Shown piece after piece: positions 24,752 to 32,579 of a DNA stretch of 32,579 bases (its first letter is position 1; every line of letters begins with the position of its first letter). The DNA is from Cellulomonas sp. RIT-PI-Y (lineage in GTDB: Bacteria; Actinomycetota; Actinomycetes; Actinomycetales; Cellulomonadaceae), in contig NZ_JANZKP010000040.1 in the NCBI RefSeq assembly GCF_025642745.1, forward strand, positions 1-32,579, in the 5' to 3' direction. Under the pieces are notes generated by a model, which was given only the letters and a program-made list of their open reading frames with translations, searched no databases and was not told where the DNA came from. Made by a program: the position numbers and the translations under genes.

Positions 24752-25521
24752 TGACGGCGCCGGTCTTCGTGACCGACCCGGGCCAGCTGGCGGGCTACGA
24801 CGTCGGTGACGTCTACCTGCTGCACGGGGCCGAGGGCCGGCACGCCGGGGTGGTGCAGCGCCGCGCGGCGGGGGAGCAGATCGACGTGGTCGACGGCGCC
24901 GGGGTGCGCCTGGTCGGGGAGATCGAGTCGGTCGGTCCGGAGGGGGTGCACCTGCGGGTGCGCCACCGGGTCGAGGAGCCCGCCTCCGCGCCCCGACTGG
25001 TGCTGGTCCAGGCGCTGGCCAAGGGCGACCGGGACGAGATGGCGATCGAGGCAGCCACCGAGGTCGGCGTCGATGCCGTCGTCCCGTGGCAGGCCGAACG
25101 CTCGATCGTGATCTGGCGCGGCGACCGCGCGGCCAAGTCCCGGGCGCGCTGGCTCGCCACCGTCCGGGCGGCCGCCAAGCAGTCCCGGCGGGCCTGGGTG
25201 CCCGCGGTCGAGGAGTCCGTCGATCGCCGCGCCCTGGTGGCCCGGACCGAACGGGTCGTCGCGGCCGGCGGTGTGGTCCTGGTGCTGCACGAGGAGGCGA
25301 CCACTCCGCTGTCCGGCGCTCTCGCGCTGCCCGCGGAGGGCACGGACGCCGAGGTGCTGATCGTGGTCGGCCCGGAGGGCGGCATCTCCGAGCAGGAGAC
25401 CGCCGCGCTGGTCTCGGCGGGCGCGCACACCGTCCGGCTCGGCCCGCACGTCCTGCGCACGTCGACCGCCGGCACGGTCGCCCTGACCCTCCTGGCCACC
25501 GCCCTCGGCCGCTGGGGCTGA
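24751..25521 (+). CDS. rsmE: 16S rRNA (uracil(1498)-N3)-methyltransferase
   Basis: A 256-residue SPOUT-fold methyltransferase. 'LVQALAKGDRDEMAIEAATEVGVDAVVPWQAERSIV' and the knot region 'VLIVVGPEGGISEQETAALVSAGAHTVRLGPHVLRTSTAGTVAL' are diagnostic of RsmE, which methylates U1498 in the decoding site of 16S rRNA. The N-terminal PUA-like domain ('EGRHAGVVQRRAAGEQIDVVDGAGVRLVGEIE') binds RNA. The ATG overlaps the dnaJ stop (TGATG). rsmE after dnaJ is a widely conserved pairing. A long hairpin starts 20 bp after the stop. Confidence 0.95.
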   Translation: MTAPVFVTDPGQLAGYDVGDVYLLHGAEGRHAGVVQRRAAGEQIDVVDGAGVRLVGEIESVGPEGVHLRVRHRVEEPASAPRLVLVQALAKGDRDEMAIEAATEVGVDAVVPWQAERSIVIWRGDRAAKSRARWLATVRAAAKQSRRAWVPAVEESVDRRALVARTERVVAAGGVVLVLHEEATTPLSGALALPAEGTDAEVLIVVGPEGGISEQETAALVSAGAHTVRLGPHVLRTSTAGTVALTLLATALGRWG

Positions 25522-25541
25522 GCGCACCTCCGATCCGCTGA

Positions 25542-25603
25542 GCCGAGTGCGAAGAAGCTGTCGCCCATATCGCCCGAAGCGCGACGACTTCTTCGCACTC
25601 GGC
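25542..25603. terminator. Long hairpin / intergenic dyad element after rsmE
   Basis: GCCGAGTGCGAAGAAG (25542-25557) pairs perfectly with CTTCTTCGCACTCGGC (25588-25603). After a 2x2 internal loop the stem continues with GTCGC (25560-25564) and GCGAC (25581-25585), leaving a 16-nt apical loop. This is longer and more elaborate than the other terminators in the window and may be a dispersed intergenic repeat that also ends the hrcA-dnaJ-rsmE transcript. Confidence 0.6.
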
Positions 25604-25666
25604 AGGTTCTCGGGCGAGGGTGTGCACGGTCGGGTGGTCCGGGGGCGGGCTGTCCGTACCGCCCGG

Positions 25667-25672
25667 TAAACT
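25667..25672 (+). promoter_or_regulatory. Predicted -10 box of the phoH operon
   Basis: TAAACT fits TANNNT. Transcription would begin near 25679, downstream of the in-frame ATG at 25675, which supports the later ATG at 25726 as the phoH start. No clear -35 is visible. Confidence 0.4.
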
Positions 25673-25725
25673 CCATGATCGATCGTCCCCACCACCGAAG
25701 GAGCGCGACGGCGCAAGCCGAGCAC

Positions 25726-26742
25726 ATGGCCGAATCCACACCGCAGCAGCAGCGATCCGCCCGCCCGCCCGTGGCGGCGCCCGCACGGGTCGAGCACCGG
25801 ATCACCGTCCCCGCCCAGGTGTCGATGGTCGAGCTCCTCGGACTCCAGGACCAGGTGCTCCGGGCGATCGAGCAGGGTTTCCGCACCGTCGACCTGCACG
25901 TGCGCGGCAACGAGATCCGGATGTCCGGTCCGGCCGGTGACGTGGCGCTGGCCGCCCGGCTGGTGGACGAGCTGGTCGAGATGGCCGGCGCCGGGACGCC
26001 GCTGACCCCGGACGTGGTGACCCGGTCGGTGGCGATGCTGACCGCCGGCACCGACACCCGCCCGGCCGACGTGCTGACCCTGAACATCCTCTCCGGTCGG
26101 GGGCGGACCATCCGGCCGAAGACCACCGGGCAGAAGTCCTACGTGGACGCGATCGACCGGAACACGATCACCTTCGGCATCGGCCCGGCGGGCACCGGCA
26201 AGACCTATCTGGCGATGGCCAAGGCGGTGCAGGCGCTGCAGGCCCGGGAGGTGAACCGGATCGTGCTGACCCGTCCGGCGGTCGAGGCGGGGGAACGGCT
26301 CGGCTTCCTGCCCGGCGGCCTGTCGGAGAAGATCGATCCGTACCTGCGCCCGCTGTACGACGCGCTGCACGACATGGTCGACCCGGACTCGATCCCGCGG
26401 CTGATGGAGGCCGGCACGATCGAGGTCGCGCCGCTGGCCTACATGCGCGGGCGCACGCTCAACGACTCCTTCATCATCCTGGACGAGGCGCAGAACACCT
26501 CGGCCGAGCAGATGAAGATGTTCCTCACCCGACTCGGCTACGGGTCCAGGATCGTCGTCACCGGCGACGTGACCCAGGTGGACCTGCCCTCGGGCACCCA
26601 GTCCGGCCTGCGGGTGGTGGAATCGATCCTGGCGGACGTCGACGACGTCGCGTTCTGCCGAATGTCCTCCTCCGATGTCGTCCGTCACCGCCTGGTGAGC
26701 GACATCATCGACGCCTACGCACGCTGGGACACGAAGTCATGA
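25726..26742 (+). CDS. phoH: PhoH family ATPase/RNA-processing protein
   Basis: A 338-residue PhoH-like P-loop protein. The N-terminal KH-like region ('[46 protein letters not shown]') precedes the ATPase core. The core has Walker A 'GPAGTGKT' at about residues 153-160, '[30 protein letters not shown]', Walker B 'IILDEAQN' and '[14 protein letters not shown]'. PhoH commonly lies with ybeY and is linked to RNA metabolism and ribosome maturation. The ATG at 25675 is also in frame but sits between the predicted -10 box and transcription start. AAGGAG (25698-25703) is far from the chosen ATG, so the exact start stays open. Confidence 0.92.
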   Translation: MAESTPQQQRSARPPVAAPARVEHRITVPAQVSMVELLGLQDQVLRAIEQGFRTVDLHVRGNEIRMSGPAGDVALAARLVDELVEMAGAGTPLTPDVVTRSVAMLTAGTDTRPADVLTLNILSGRGRTIRPKTTGQKSYVDAIDRNTITFGIGPAGTGKTYLAMAKAVQALQAREVNRIVLTRPAVEAGERLGFLPGGLSEKIDPYLRPLYDALHDMVDPDSIPRLMEAGTIEVAPLAYMRGRTLNDSFIILDEAQNTSAEQMKMFLTRLGYGSRIVVTGDVTQVDLPSGTQSGLRVVESILADVDDVAFCRMSSSDVVRHRLVSDIIDAYARWDTKS

Positions 26743-26794
26743 ACCCACCCCACGACATCGCTCGCTGCGCCTCCGATCGCGCGGAGACCCCGAG

Positions 26795-27247
26795 ATGAGC
26801 ATCGAGGTCAACAACGAGTCCGGCCACGAGGTCGACGAGGCGGAGTTCGCCGCACTGGCCCGGTTCGTCCTGGACCAGATGCACGTGCACCCGCAGACCG
26901 ACCTGTCGATCCTGTTCGTCGACACCGAGGTGATGACGGATCTGCACGTCAAGTGGATGGACGAGCCCGGTCCGACCGACGTGCTGTCCTTCCCGATGGA
27001 CGAGCTGCGCCCCGGCCGTGCGGACGAGCCCACCCCCGCCGGTCTGCTCGGTGACGTGGTGCTGTGCCCGGAGGTCGCCGTCGAGCAGGCCCGGACCGCC
27101 GGTCACTCCACCGCGGAGGAGATGCTGCTGCTCACGACGCACGGCATCCTGCACCTGCTCGGCTACGACCACGCCGAGCCGGAGGAGGAGAAGGAGATGT
27201 TCGCGCTGCAGCGACATCTGCTGCTGACCTTCCTCGCCGGTCGGTGA
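26795..27247 (+). CDS. ybeY: Endoribonuclease YbeY (rRNA maturation)
   Basis: A 150-residue zinc metalloprotein. '[11 protein letters not shown]' supplies the three zinc-binding histidines (H116, H120, H126) in the H-x3-H-x5-H pattern of the UPF0054/YbeY family. '[12 protein letters not shown]' and '[15 protein letters not shown]' are the other conserved segments. YbeY takes part in 16S rRNA 3'-end maturation and ribosome quality control. The ATG at 26795 follows a GCGGAGA stretch. The gene lies 52 bp after phoH and overlaps the next gene by 4 nt (GTGA). Confidence 0.96.
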   Translation: MSIEVNNESGHEVDEAEFAALARFVLDQMHVHPQTDLSILFVDTEVMTDLHVKWMDEPGPTDVLSFPMDELRPGRADEPTPAGLLGDVVLCPEVAVEQARTAGHSTAEEMLLLTTHGILHLLGYDHAEPEEEKEMFALQRHLLLTFLAGR

Positions 27248-28551
27248 ACGGGTCGATGCACGAGGTCCCGATCGGGCTGCTGATCACGCTGGCGGTGCTG
27301 GCGCTGTTGGTGGCGGCCCTGTTGTCCGCCGGTGAGGCCGCGATCCTGCGGGTGTCCCGCGGTCAGGTCGCCGATCTGTCGGCGTCCCGGCACCCGGCGG
27401 CGGCCCGGATCGAGGCGCTGTGCGAGGACCGGGCCCGGGTGGCCTCGTCCGCGGGCACCCTGCGGCTGCTGTGCGAGATGGTCGCCGCGGTCTGCATCAC
27501 CCTGGCGATCGCCGCCAGCACCCTGGCCTGGTCGCTGGAGCTGGTGATCGCGGTGGTGGCCTGTGCCTTCCTCACCGTGGTGCTGGCCCGGCTGAGCCCG
27601 CGGTCGGTCGGTCAGCGCCGGGCTGTCCCGGTGCTCCGGCTGACCGCGCGCCTGCTGTCCGGCGTGCGCCGGGTGATCGGCCCGCTGCTGCGGATCGCCG
27701 AGCCGGGGTCGGATCTGGACGAGCGCGAGCTGCGCGAGATGGTGGAACGGGACGGCCGGGACGCGATCGACGACGAGGAGCGCGAGATGCTGCGCTCCGT
27801 GCTCGGCCTGAGCGAGACCCTGACCCGTGAGGTGATGGTGCCGCGCACCGACATGATCACCACCGGCGAGCAGACCCCGCTGCGCAAGGTGCTGTCCCTG
27901 CTGCTGCGCTCCGGCTACTCCCGGGTGCCGGTGATCGGCGATCAGGTCGACGACCTGCGTGGCGTGGTCTACCTCAAGGACCTGGTCCGCCGGATGGAGG
28001 AGGACCCGGCCTCGGTCGACGCCCCGGCGGTGTCCGTGGTGCGCCCGGCGGTGTTCGTTCCGGAGTCCAAGCCGGTGGACGAGCTGCTGCGCGAGCTGCA
28101 GGCGGGTGCCTCGCACATCGCGATGGTGGTCGACGAGTACGGCGGCATCGCCGGGCTGGTGACGATCGAGGACGCCCTGGAGGAGATCGTCGGCGAGCTG
28201 ACCGACGAGCACGACCCCTCCGCCCCGCAGGTCGAGGACCTGGGCGGCGGCACATTCCTGGTCCCGGCCCGGCTGGGACGGGACGAGCTGGGCGAGCTGT
28301 TCGGCATCGAGGTGGAGGACGACGACGTCGACACCGCGGGCGGTCTGCTGGCCAAGTCGCTGGGCAAGGTCCCGATCCCGGGCTCGGCGGGCGAGATCCA
28401 CGGCCTGCGCCTGGTCGCGCAGGGCACCGAGGGCCGCCGCAAGCGAGTGGCTAGGGTGCTGGTCAGCCGCGTTCCGGACCCGGAGCGTACGGAGGAGTCC
28501 ACGACGGAGACCGTCGCGGAGAGCAACGCAGAGGAAAGGTCCGCAAGGTGA
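27244..28551 (+). CDS. HlyC/CorC family protein (CNNM-type membrane domain with CBS pair)
   Basis: A 435-residue protein. The N-terminal DUF21/CNNM membrane domain ('[31 protein letters not shown]' and two further helices) is followed by a linker and tandem CBS domains ('[37 protein letters not shown]', '[54 protein letters not shown]'). A CorC_HlyC transporter-associated domain ends it ('[43 protein letters not shown]'). Relatives transport or sense Mg2+/Co2+. The hemolysin label is historical. The GTG at 27244 overlaps the ybeY stop. An ATG at 27256 is an alternative. The gene overlaps era by 4 nt. Confidence 0.93.
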   Translation: MNGSMHEVPIGLLITLAVLALLVAALLSAGEAAILRVSRGQVADLSASRHPAAARIEALCEDRARVASSAGTLRLLCEMVAAVCITLAIAASTLAWSLELVIAVVACAFLTVVLARLSPRSVGQRRAVPVLRLTARLLSGVRRVIGPLLRIAEPGSDLDERELREMVERDGRDAIDDEEREMLRSVLGLSETLTREVMVPRTDMITTGEQTPLRKVLSLLLRSGYSRVPVIGDQVDDLRGVVYLKDLVRRMEEDPASVDAPAVSVVRPAVFVPESKPVDELLRELQAGASHIAMVVDEYGGIAGLVTIEDALEEIVGELTDEHDPSAPQVEDLGGGTFLVPARLGRDELGELFGIEVEDDDVDTAGGLLAKSLGKVPIPGSAGEIHGLRLVAQGTEGRRKRVARVLVSRVPDPERTEESTTETVAESNAEERSAR

Positions 28552-29459
28552 CCCATCGTTCCGGCTTCGCCTGCCTGGTGGGACGGCCGAATGCCGGCAA
28601 GTCCACCCTCACCAACGCCCTGGTGGGCCAGAAGGTGGCGATCACCTCCGGCCGTCCGCAGACTACGCGGCACACCATCCGCGGCATCGTGCACCGGGAG
28701 GACGCCCAGCTGGTGCTGGTCGACACCCCGGGGCTGCACCGGCCGCGCACCCTGCTCGGCGAGCGGTTGAACAGCCTGGTCAAGGACACCCTGACCGAGG
28801 TGGACGTGATCGGCTTCTGCCTGCCCGCGGACCAGAAGGTCGGGCCGGGCGACCGGTTCATCGCGGAGCAGCTGGCCGAGCTGAGCCGCGGACGCCGGGG
28901 CACCCCGGTGGTCGCGATCGCGACCAAGGCGGACCTGGTGAGCAAGCAGCGGCTGGCCGAGCACCTGCTGGCCATCTCCGAGCTGGGCGACTGGGCCGAG
29001 ATCATCCCGGTCTCCGCGCAGGACGGCTACCAGGTCGCCGAGCTGGAGCAACTGCTGACCGGCTACCTGCCGGAGGGACCCGCGCTGTACCCGGAGGGCG
29101 AGCTGACCGACGAGCCGGAGGCCGTGATGGTCGCCGAGCTGGTCCGGGAGGCCGCACTGGAGGGCGTCCGGGACGAGCTGCCGCACTCCCTCGCGGTCCA
29201 GGTGGAGGAGATCCTCCCGCGCGACGTCGGCGAGGGCGAGGCCCCGATGGTCGACGTCCGGGTGAACCTGTACGTCGAGCGGGACTCGCAGAAGGCGATC
29301 GTGATCGGTCGTGCCGGGTCGCGGCTGCGTCAGGTGGGCACCGACGCGCGCCGCGGCATCGAGGCGCTGCTCGGCACCCGGGTGTACCTGGACCTGCACG
29401 TGAAGGTGGCCAAGGACTGGCAGCGCGACCCGAAGCAGCTGGGACGCCTGGGATTCTGA
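28548..29459 (+). CDS. era: GTPase Era
   Basis: A 303-residue GTPase with a KH domain. G1 'GRPNAGKS' is at residues 12-19, G2 is 'TTRHTIRG', and G3 is 'DTPGLHRPR'. G4 is 'TKAD', with Thr in place of Asn, as is common in actinobacterial Era. The C-terminal KH domain reads 'SQKAIVIGRAGSRLRQVGTDARRGIEALLGTRVYLDLHVKVAKDWQRD'. Era binds the 3' end of 16S rRNA during 30S assembly, which fits its grouping with YbeY. The GTG start overlaps the previous stop, and its own stop overlaps the next ATG by 1 nt. Confidence 0.98.
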   Translation: MTHRSGFACLVGRPNAGKSTLTNALVGQKVAITSGRPQTTRHTIRGIVHREDAQLVLVDTPGLHRPRTLLGERLNSLVKDTLTEVDVIGFCLPADQKVGPGDRFIAEQLAELSRGRRGTPVVAIATKADLVSKQRLAEHLLAISELGDWAEIIPVSAQDGYQVAELEQLLTGYLPEGPALYPEGELTDEPEAVMVAELVREAALEGVRDELPHSLAVQVEEILPRDVGEGEAPMVDVRVNLYVERDSQKAIVIGRAGSRLRQVGTDARRGIEALLGTRVYLDLHVKVAKDWQRDPKQLGRLGF

Positions 29460-31078
29460 TGACGGCAGGCGACGACGCGTCCCCACGCCCGGGGGAGAGC
29501 CCCGAGCGGCACCGGCGACGGCTGGTACGGGACGCGGAGCACGCCGCCGGGGCACAGCGCCCGCGTCCGCCACGCCGGGACACGTTCTACCGGGTGCTCG
29601 GCGGCGTGCTGGCGGGGGCGATCCTGCTCGCCGTGATCGGGTCCCTGATGGGCCCGGAGTGGCGTCCGCTGCCGGTGACCGACCCGCTGACCGTGCAGTC
29701 GGCCTCCACCGCGATCGGGGACGCGCCCGAGCTGGAGCAGTACGACGTCGACACCCGGGTGGTGGAGGTGCAGCTGGACGGCGCGGTCGTCCAGGCGCGG
29801 ATCCTCACGCCGGTGGGCGCCTCGGGACCGGTGCCCGCGGTGCTGTTCGTGCACGGCGCGGGGACCGGGAAGTTCGAGGACGCGTTCGTGGACCAGGCCT
29901 ACGCGCTCGCCGAGGCGGGCGTGGCCACGATGGTCCCGGACAAGCGGCTGGACACCTACTCCATGCGGCACCGGGACTACGTGGCGATGGCCCAGGACTA
30001 CCTGGTGTCCTTCGACCTGCTGCGCGCGCTGCCCGAGGTCGACTCCACCCGGGTGGGCATCTACGCGGAGAGCGAGGGCGCCTGGATCGCACCGGTGATG
30101 GCGTCCGAGCGGGCCGCGGTCGACTTCGTGGTCCTGGTGTCCGCGCCGGTGGTGCCGCCGCGCCAGCAGGCCGCGTTCGCCGTGGACCAGTACCTGCGGA
30201 ACACCGGGGTGCCGGACCAGGTGTTCCGGGCGATCCCGCGCTCGGTCGGCATGCAGCTGCCCGGCGGGGGCTTCGAGTACGTGGACTTCGACGTGGCGCC
30301 GTACCAGCGGCAGATGACCCAGCCGGTGCTGGCGGTCTACGGCACCGCCGATCAGTCGATGCCGATCATCCAGGGTGCCGAGCAGCTGATCCGGGACATC
30401 GCGATCGCCGGGAACAGCGACTACACGCTCCGGTACTACGGCGGGGCCGACCACGGCATCCGGATCGACGGCACCGTGTCCACCGCGTTCCTGCGGGACC
30501 TGAGCGAGTGGGTGCTCGGGCTGCCGGATACCGCGCACGCCAGTCCGCGGATCGCGGGCGCCCAGCCGGAGCAGCTCTACCTGGCGCAGCCGGTGCCGCA
30601 GCCGCGCTGGCTCGGGGACGGGGGCCTGCTGCTGGTGCTGATCATCGGCGCGGTCGCGGTCGCCGTGCTGCTCCCGGCGTCCCGATGGGCGGCGGTGGGC
30701 TGGCGGGTCTGGCGCAAGCACCCGCCGCACGAGGGCCGGGACGTCCCGCTGACCCGGCGGCTGACCCTGCTGTCCGCCGCGTCGATCGCTACCGTGGTCG
30801 CCCTGGTCTGGTACCTGTTGTCGGTCGCCAGGCTCGCGCTCGACTACGAACGCAACGGCTGGGTGGTGCAAGGTGGGTGGCTCGGCGTGCGACTGCTCGG
30901 CATGGTCGCCGTGGTGGCCGCCGTGCTGGTGATCGACCGGATGCGCACGCTGAGGCGCATCGGCCGCCCGCTGGCGCAGGGGGTGGTCGGACATGTGGCG
31001 GTGTGGGGGACGAGCGTCGCCTGCGCCGTGCTGCTGGTGGTGCTGGCCTACTGGGGCGTGTACCAGCTCGGGATCTGA
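29459..31078 (+). CDS. Membrane-anchored alpha/beta hydrolase with C-terminal transmembrane region
   Basis: A 539-residue protein. A basic N-terminus and one transmembrane helix (about residues 44-64) lead into an alpha/beta-hydrolase domain. This has the oxyanion segment 'VLFVHGAGTGK', a nucleophile elbow 'GIYAESEGAW' with Ser205, an acid in 'YGTADQS' (Asp298) and 'GGADHGI' (His332). The elbow is A-x-S-x-G rather than G-x-S-x-G. After the catalytic domain come about four more hydrophobic helices ('GLLLVLIIGAVAVAVLLP' onwards). The topology suggests the hydrolase domain faces outside between the membrane segments. The substrate is unknown. It could be a peptidase S9-type or ester hydrolase. 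It is translationally coupled to era (TGATG). Confidence 0.82.
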   Translation: MTAGDDASPRPGESPERHRRRLVRDAEHAAGAQRPRPPRRDTFYRVLGGVLAGAILLAVIGSLMGPEWRPLPVTDPLTVQSASTAIGDAPELEQYDVDTRVVEVQLDGAVVQARILTPVGASGPVPAVLFVHGAGTGKFEDAFVDQAYALAEAGVATMVPDKRLDTYSMRHRDYVAMAQDYLVSFDLLRALPEVDSTRVGIYAESEGAWIAPVMASERAAVDFVVLVSAPVVPPRQQAAFAVDQYLRNTGVPDQVFRAIPRSVGMQLPGGGFEYVDFDVAPYQRQMTQPVLAVYGTADQSMPIIQGAEQLIRDIAIAGNSDYTLRYYGGADHGIRIDGTVSTAFLRDLSEWVLGLPDTAHASPRIAGAQPEQLYLAQPVPQPRWLGDGGLLLVLIIGAVAVAVLLPASRWAAVGWRVWRKHPPHEGRDVPLTRRLTLLSAASIATVVALVWYLLSVARLALDYERNGWVVQGGWLGVRLLGMVAVVAAVLVIDRMRTLRRIGRPLAQGVVGHVAVWGTSVACAVLLVVLAYWGVYQLGI

Positions 31079-31106
31079 CCGGCGGACAGCCGGGGACGGG
31101 GGAGTG

Positions 31107-31937
31107 ATGCGGACGACCTGGGGCTCGGCCACCGACCGTGGGCGGGTGCGCGCGCTGAACGAAGACGCGCTGCTGGCCCACCCGCCGGTGTTCCTGGTGG
31201 CCGACGGCATGGGCGGCCACGAGGCGGGCGACGTCGCGAGCCGGCTCGCGGTGGAGGAGTTCGCGCAGACCGCCGGGCTGACCGCGGTCGAGCCCGCCGA
31301 CCTGCAGGGCTGCTTCCAGCGCGCCGCCGCCCGGATCCGCGGCACCTTCGAGCGGCGGGAGGGTGGCACCACGGTCGCCGGGGTCGCACTGGCCGACCGG
31401 GACGGCACCGCGCACTGGCTGGTGTTCAACGTCGGCGACTCGCGGGTGTACCGCTGGTCCGGCGACGACCGGGAGCTGAGCCAGATCAGCGTCGACCACT
31501 CGGTGGTGCAGGAACTGATGGACGCCGGGCAGCTCACGCGCCAGGCGGCCGAGCAGCACCCCGAGCGGCACGTGCTGACCCGGGCGCTCGGCACCGGCAG
31601 CGACCCCGAGCCGGACTACTGGCTGCTGCCCGCTCGTCCGGGCGACCGCGTGCTGCTCTGCTCGGACGGCCTGACCAACGAGCTGACCGCGGAGCAGATC
31701 GCCGCGGTGATGGCCGACGGGGCCGATGCGGCCGAGACCGCCTCCGCCCTGGTACGGCTCGCCGTGCAGGCCGGAGGGCGGGACAACACCACCGCCGTGG
31801 TGGTCGATGCGTACTCCGGTCCGGAGAATGCGCCCGGATGGCTCGCGTTGGCGGGTGTTCCGACCGATGGGAAGTGGGACGACAGTGTCGACGGCGCGAC
31901 GATCCCGCGACCGCGCAACAAGGTGGAGGACCAGTGA
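31107..31937 (+). CDS. PP2C-family serine/threonine phosphatase
   Basis: A 276-residue PPM phosphatase. 'ALNEDALLA' (E19, D20), 'FLVADGMGGHEAGDVAS' (D33, G34), 'GGTTVAGVAL', 'FNVGDSRVYRW', 'LLCSDGLTNEL' and 'GGRDNTTAVVV' supply the metal-binding aspartates and the phosphate-binding Arg context. The domain is full length and ends with a short unconserved tail ('GWLALAGVPTDGKWDDSVDGATIPRPRNKVEDQ'). It probably reverses Ser/Thr kinase signalling. No kinase gene lies within the window. The ATG at 31107 is preceded by a G-rich GGGGGAG stretch. A GTG at 31104 is an alternative. It overlaps the next gene by 4 nt. Confidence 0.92.
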   Translation: MRTTWGSATDRGRVRALNEDALLAHPPVFLVADGMGGHEAGDVASRLAVEEFAQTAGLTAVEPADLQGCFQRAAARIRGTFERREGGTTVAGVALADRDGTAHWLVFNVGDSRVYRWSGDDRELSQISVDHSVVQELMDAGQLTRQAAEQHPERHVLTRALGTGSDPEPDYWLLPARPGDRVLLCSDGLTNELTAEQIAAVMADGADAAETASALVRLAVQAGGRDNTTAVVVDAYSGPENAPGWLALAGVPTDGKWDDSVDGATIPRPRNKVEDQ

Positions 31938-32579
31938 CCGTGCCCGAGTACACCCCTGGCGAGTGGTACGGGGTCGTGTCCGGCGACATGGCCGTGCTGT
32001 TGCACCCGGCGACCCCGGAGTCCGTGGTGCGGGCGGTGTGGTCCGCGCTACGTGAGCGCGAGGGCCTGGGGCGCCCGTTGGAGTCGCTGCTGGCCGACGG
32101 CATCACCGGACTGCGTCCCTTCGCCGCGGTGCGGGTGGCGGGTGAGGGCCTGCACACCGCGCTGCGCGGTGACGTCGCGATCGTGACCACCCGTTCCGGC
32201 GAGCAGCAGCGTCGCAGTGCGCCGCAGGTGGTGCTGTGGACCGAGGACAGCGACGCGGCGGCCGACCGGGTCGAGCTGCGCGCCGACGGGGCGCCCGAGC
32301 GGACCGAGGACCAGACGTTGCCGGTGACCGAGGGCGTGGTGCGTGCGTCGCGGATCGTGCTGGACGGTCGCGTGCGCGGCACGGCGTCGGAGGGCGCGGA
32401 CGGGTCCGGTGGCCGTCCCGGCCGTCGGCGGGAGCGGGCGGCCGAGCCCCGCACCCCGGAGCGGGTCGCCGCGCCGGAGCCGAGCGCCGCGCCGCGGGTC
32501 GAAGCCGAGCCGAGCGCCGCGCCGCGGGTCGAACCCGAGCCGGTCGCCGACGCCACCGAGGTGCTGCCGGCCGTCCCGG
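31934..32579 (+). CDS. N-terminal part of a probable FHA-domain-type protein (3' truncated)
   Basis: The frame is open from the GTG at 31934 to the window end (215 codons). The first 110 residues ('PEYTPGEWYGVVSGDMAVLLHPATPESVVRAVWSALREREGLGRPLESLLADG..') form a soluble domain. It resembles the N-terminal part of actinobacterial FHA-domain proteins found next to PP2C genes. The FHA domain itself would be beyond the edge, so this assignment is tentative. From about residue 155 the chain becomes a charged, Pro/Ala/Glu-rich linker with a 10-residue tandem repeat. The GTGA overlap with the phosphatase gene suggests joint translation, which fits a phospho-peptide reader working with a phosphatase. 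Confidence 0.6.
   Translation, partial: MTVPEYTPGEWYGVVSGDMAVLLHPATPESVVRAVWSALREREGLGRPLESLLADGITGLRPFAAVRVAGEGLHTALRGDVAIVTTRSGEQQRRSAPQVVLWTEDSDAAADRVELRADGAPERTEDQTLPVTEGVVRASRIVLDGRVRGTASEGADGSGGRPGRRRERAAEPRTPERVAAPEPSAAPRVEAEPSAAPRVEPEPVADATEVLPAVP
32477..32536 (+). repeat. 30-bp tandem repeat in the linker of the truncated gene
   Basis: Two units of 30 nt (32477-32506, 32507-32536) share their first 27 nt exactly and encode EPSAAPRVE[A/P] twice, in frame. A third, partial EP unit follows. It is part of a disordered linker. Confidence 0.8.

Overview
The window is high-GC DNA from an actinomycete. GTG starts, TANNNT -10 boxes placed directly upstream of leaderless starts, a mycothiol-dependent-type enzyme and actinobacterial LeuS, HrcA and DnaJ2 sequences all fit. 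The wording of the proteins suggests Pseudonocardiaceae (Pseudonocardia-like), but that is inference from the sequence alone. The order degV, comEA, comEC, holA, rpsT, lepA, hemW, hrcA, dnaJ2, rsmE, phoH, ybeY, CBS/CorC gene, era is, as I recall, the same chromosomal backbone seen around Rv2417c-Rv2364c in Mycobacterium tuberculosis.

Layout. 1-5374: the tail of a DtxR-type regulator, a DHA1 MFS exporter, leuS with a leaderless promoter, and a DegV lipid-binding protein. 5474-8860: comEA-comEC-holA, tightly packed. 8917-13108: an accessory cassette between holA and rpsT. It holds a degenerate EAL-domain gene, a divergent XRE-TPR regulator, a 41-codon gene for a secreted peptide, and a second XRE-TPR regulator paralogous to the first. 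13187-18379: rpsT and a maleylpyruvate-isomerase-like gene on the minus strand, then lepA, a PEP-mutase-family gene and hemW as an overlapping operon. 18422-20978: two divergent membrane-protein genes with Pro/Gln/Tyr/Gly-rich N-termini, then a DUF3097 gene on the minus strand. 21028-25521: a DHA2 MFS exporter, then hrcA (with a CIRCE operator)-dnaJ2-rsmE. 25542-29459: a long hairpin, then phoH-ybeY-CBS/CorC-era. 29459-32579: a membrane-anchored alpha/beta hydrolase, a PP2C phosphatase and the start of a probable FHA-type protein cut by the window end.

The most interesting part is 9.7-13.1 kb. Two HTH-TPR regulators resembling the RRNPP peptide-sensing architecture flank a small gene for a peptide with an N-terminal signal sequence and a predicted 14-residue mature part (GPVVIMGNCCRPAL). 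The intergenic DNA has several inverted repeats next to predicted promoters. This looks like a self-contained peptide-signalling cassette with a possible cyclic-di-GMP-related output, inserted into a conserved housekeeping backbone. The function is inference. The small ORF, the paralogy and the repeats are visible in the sequence.
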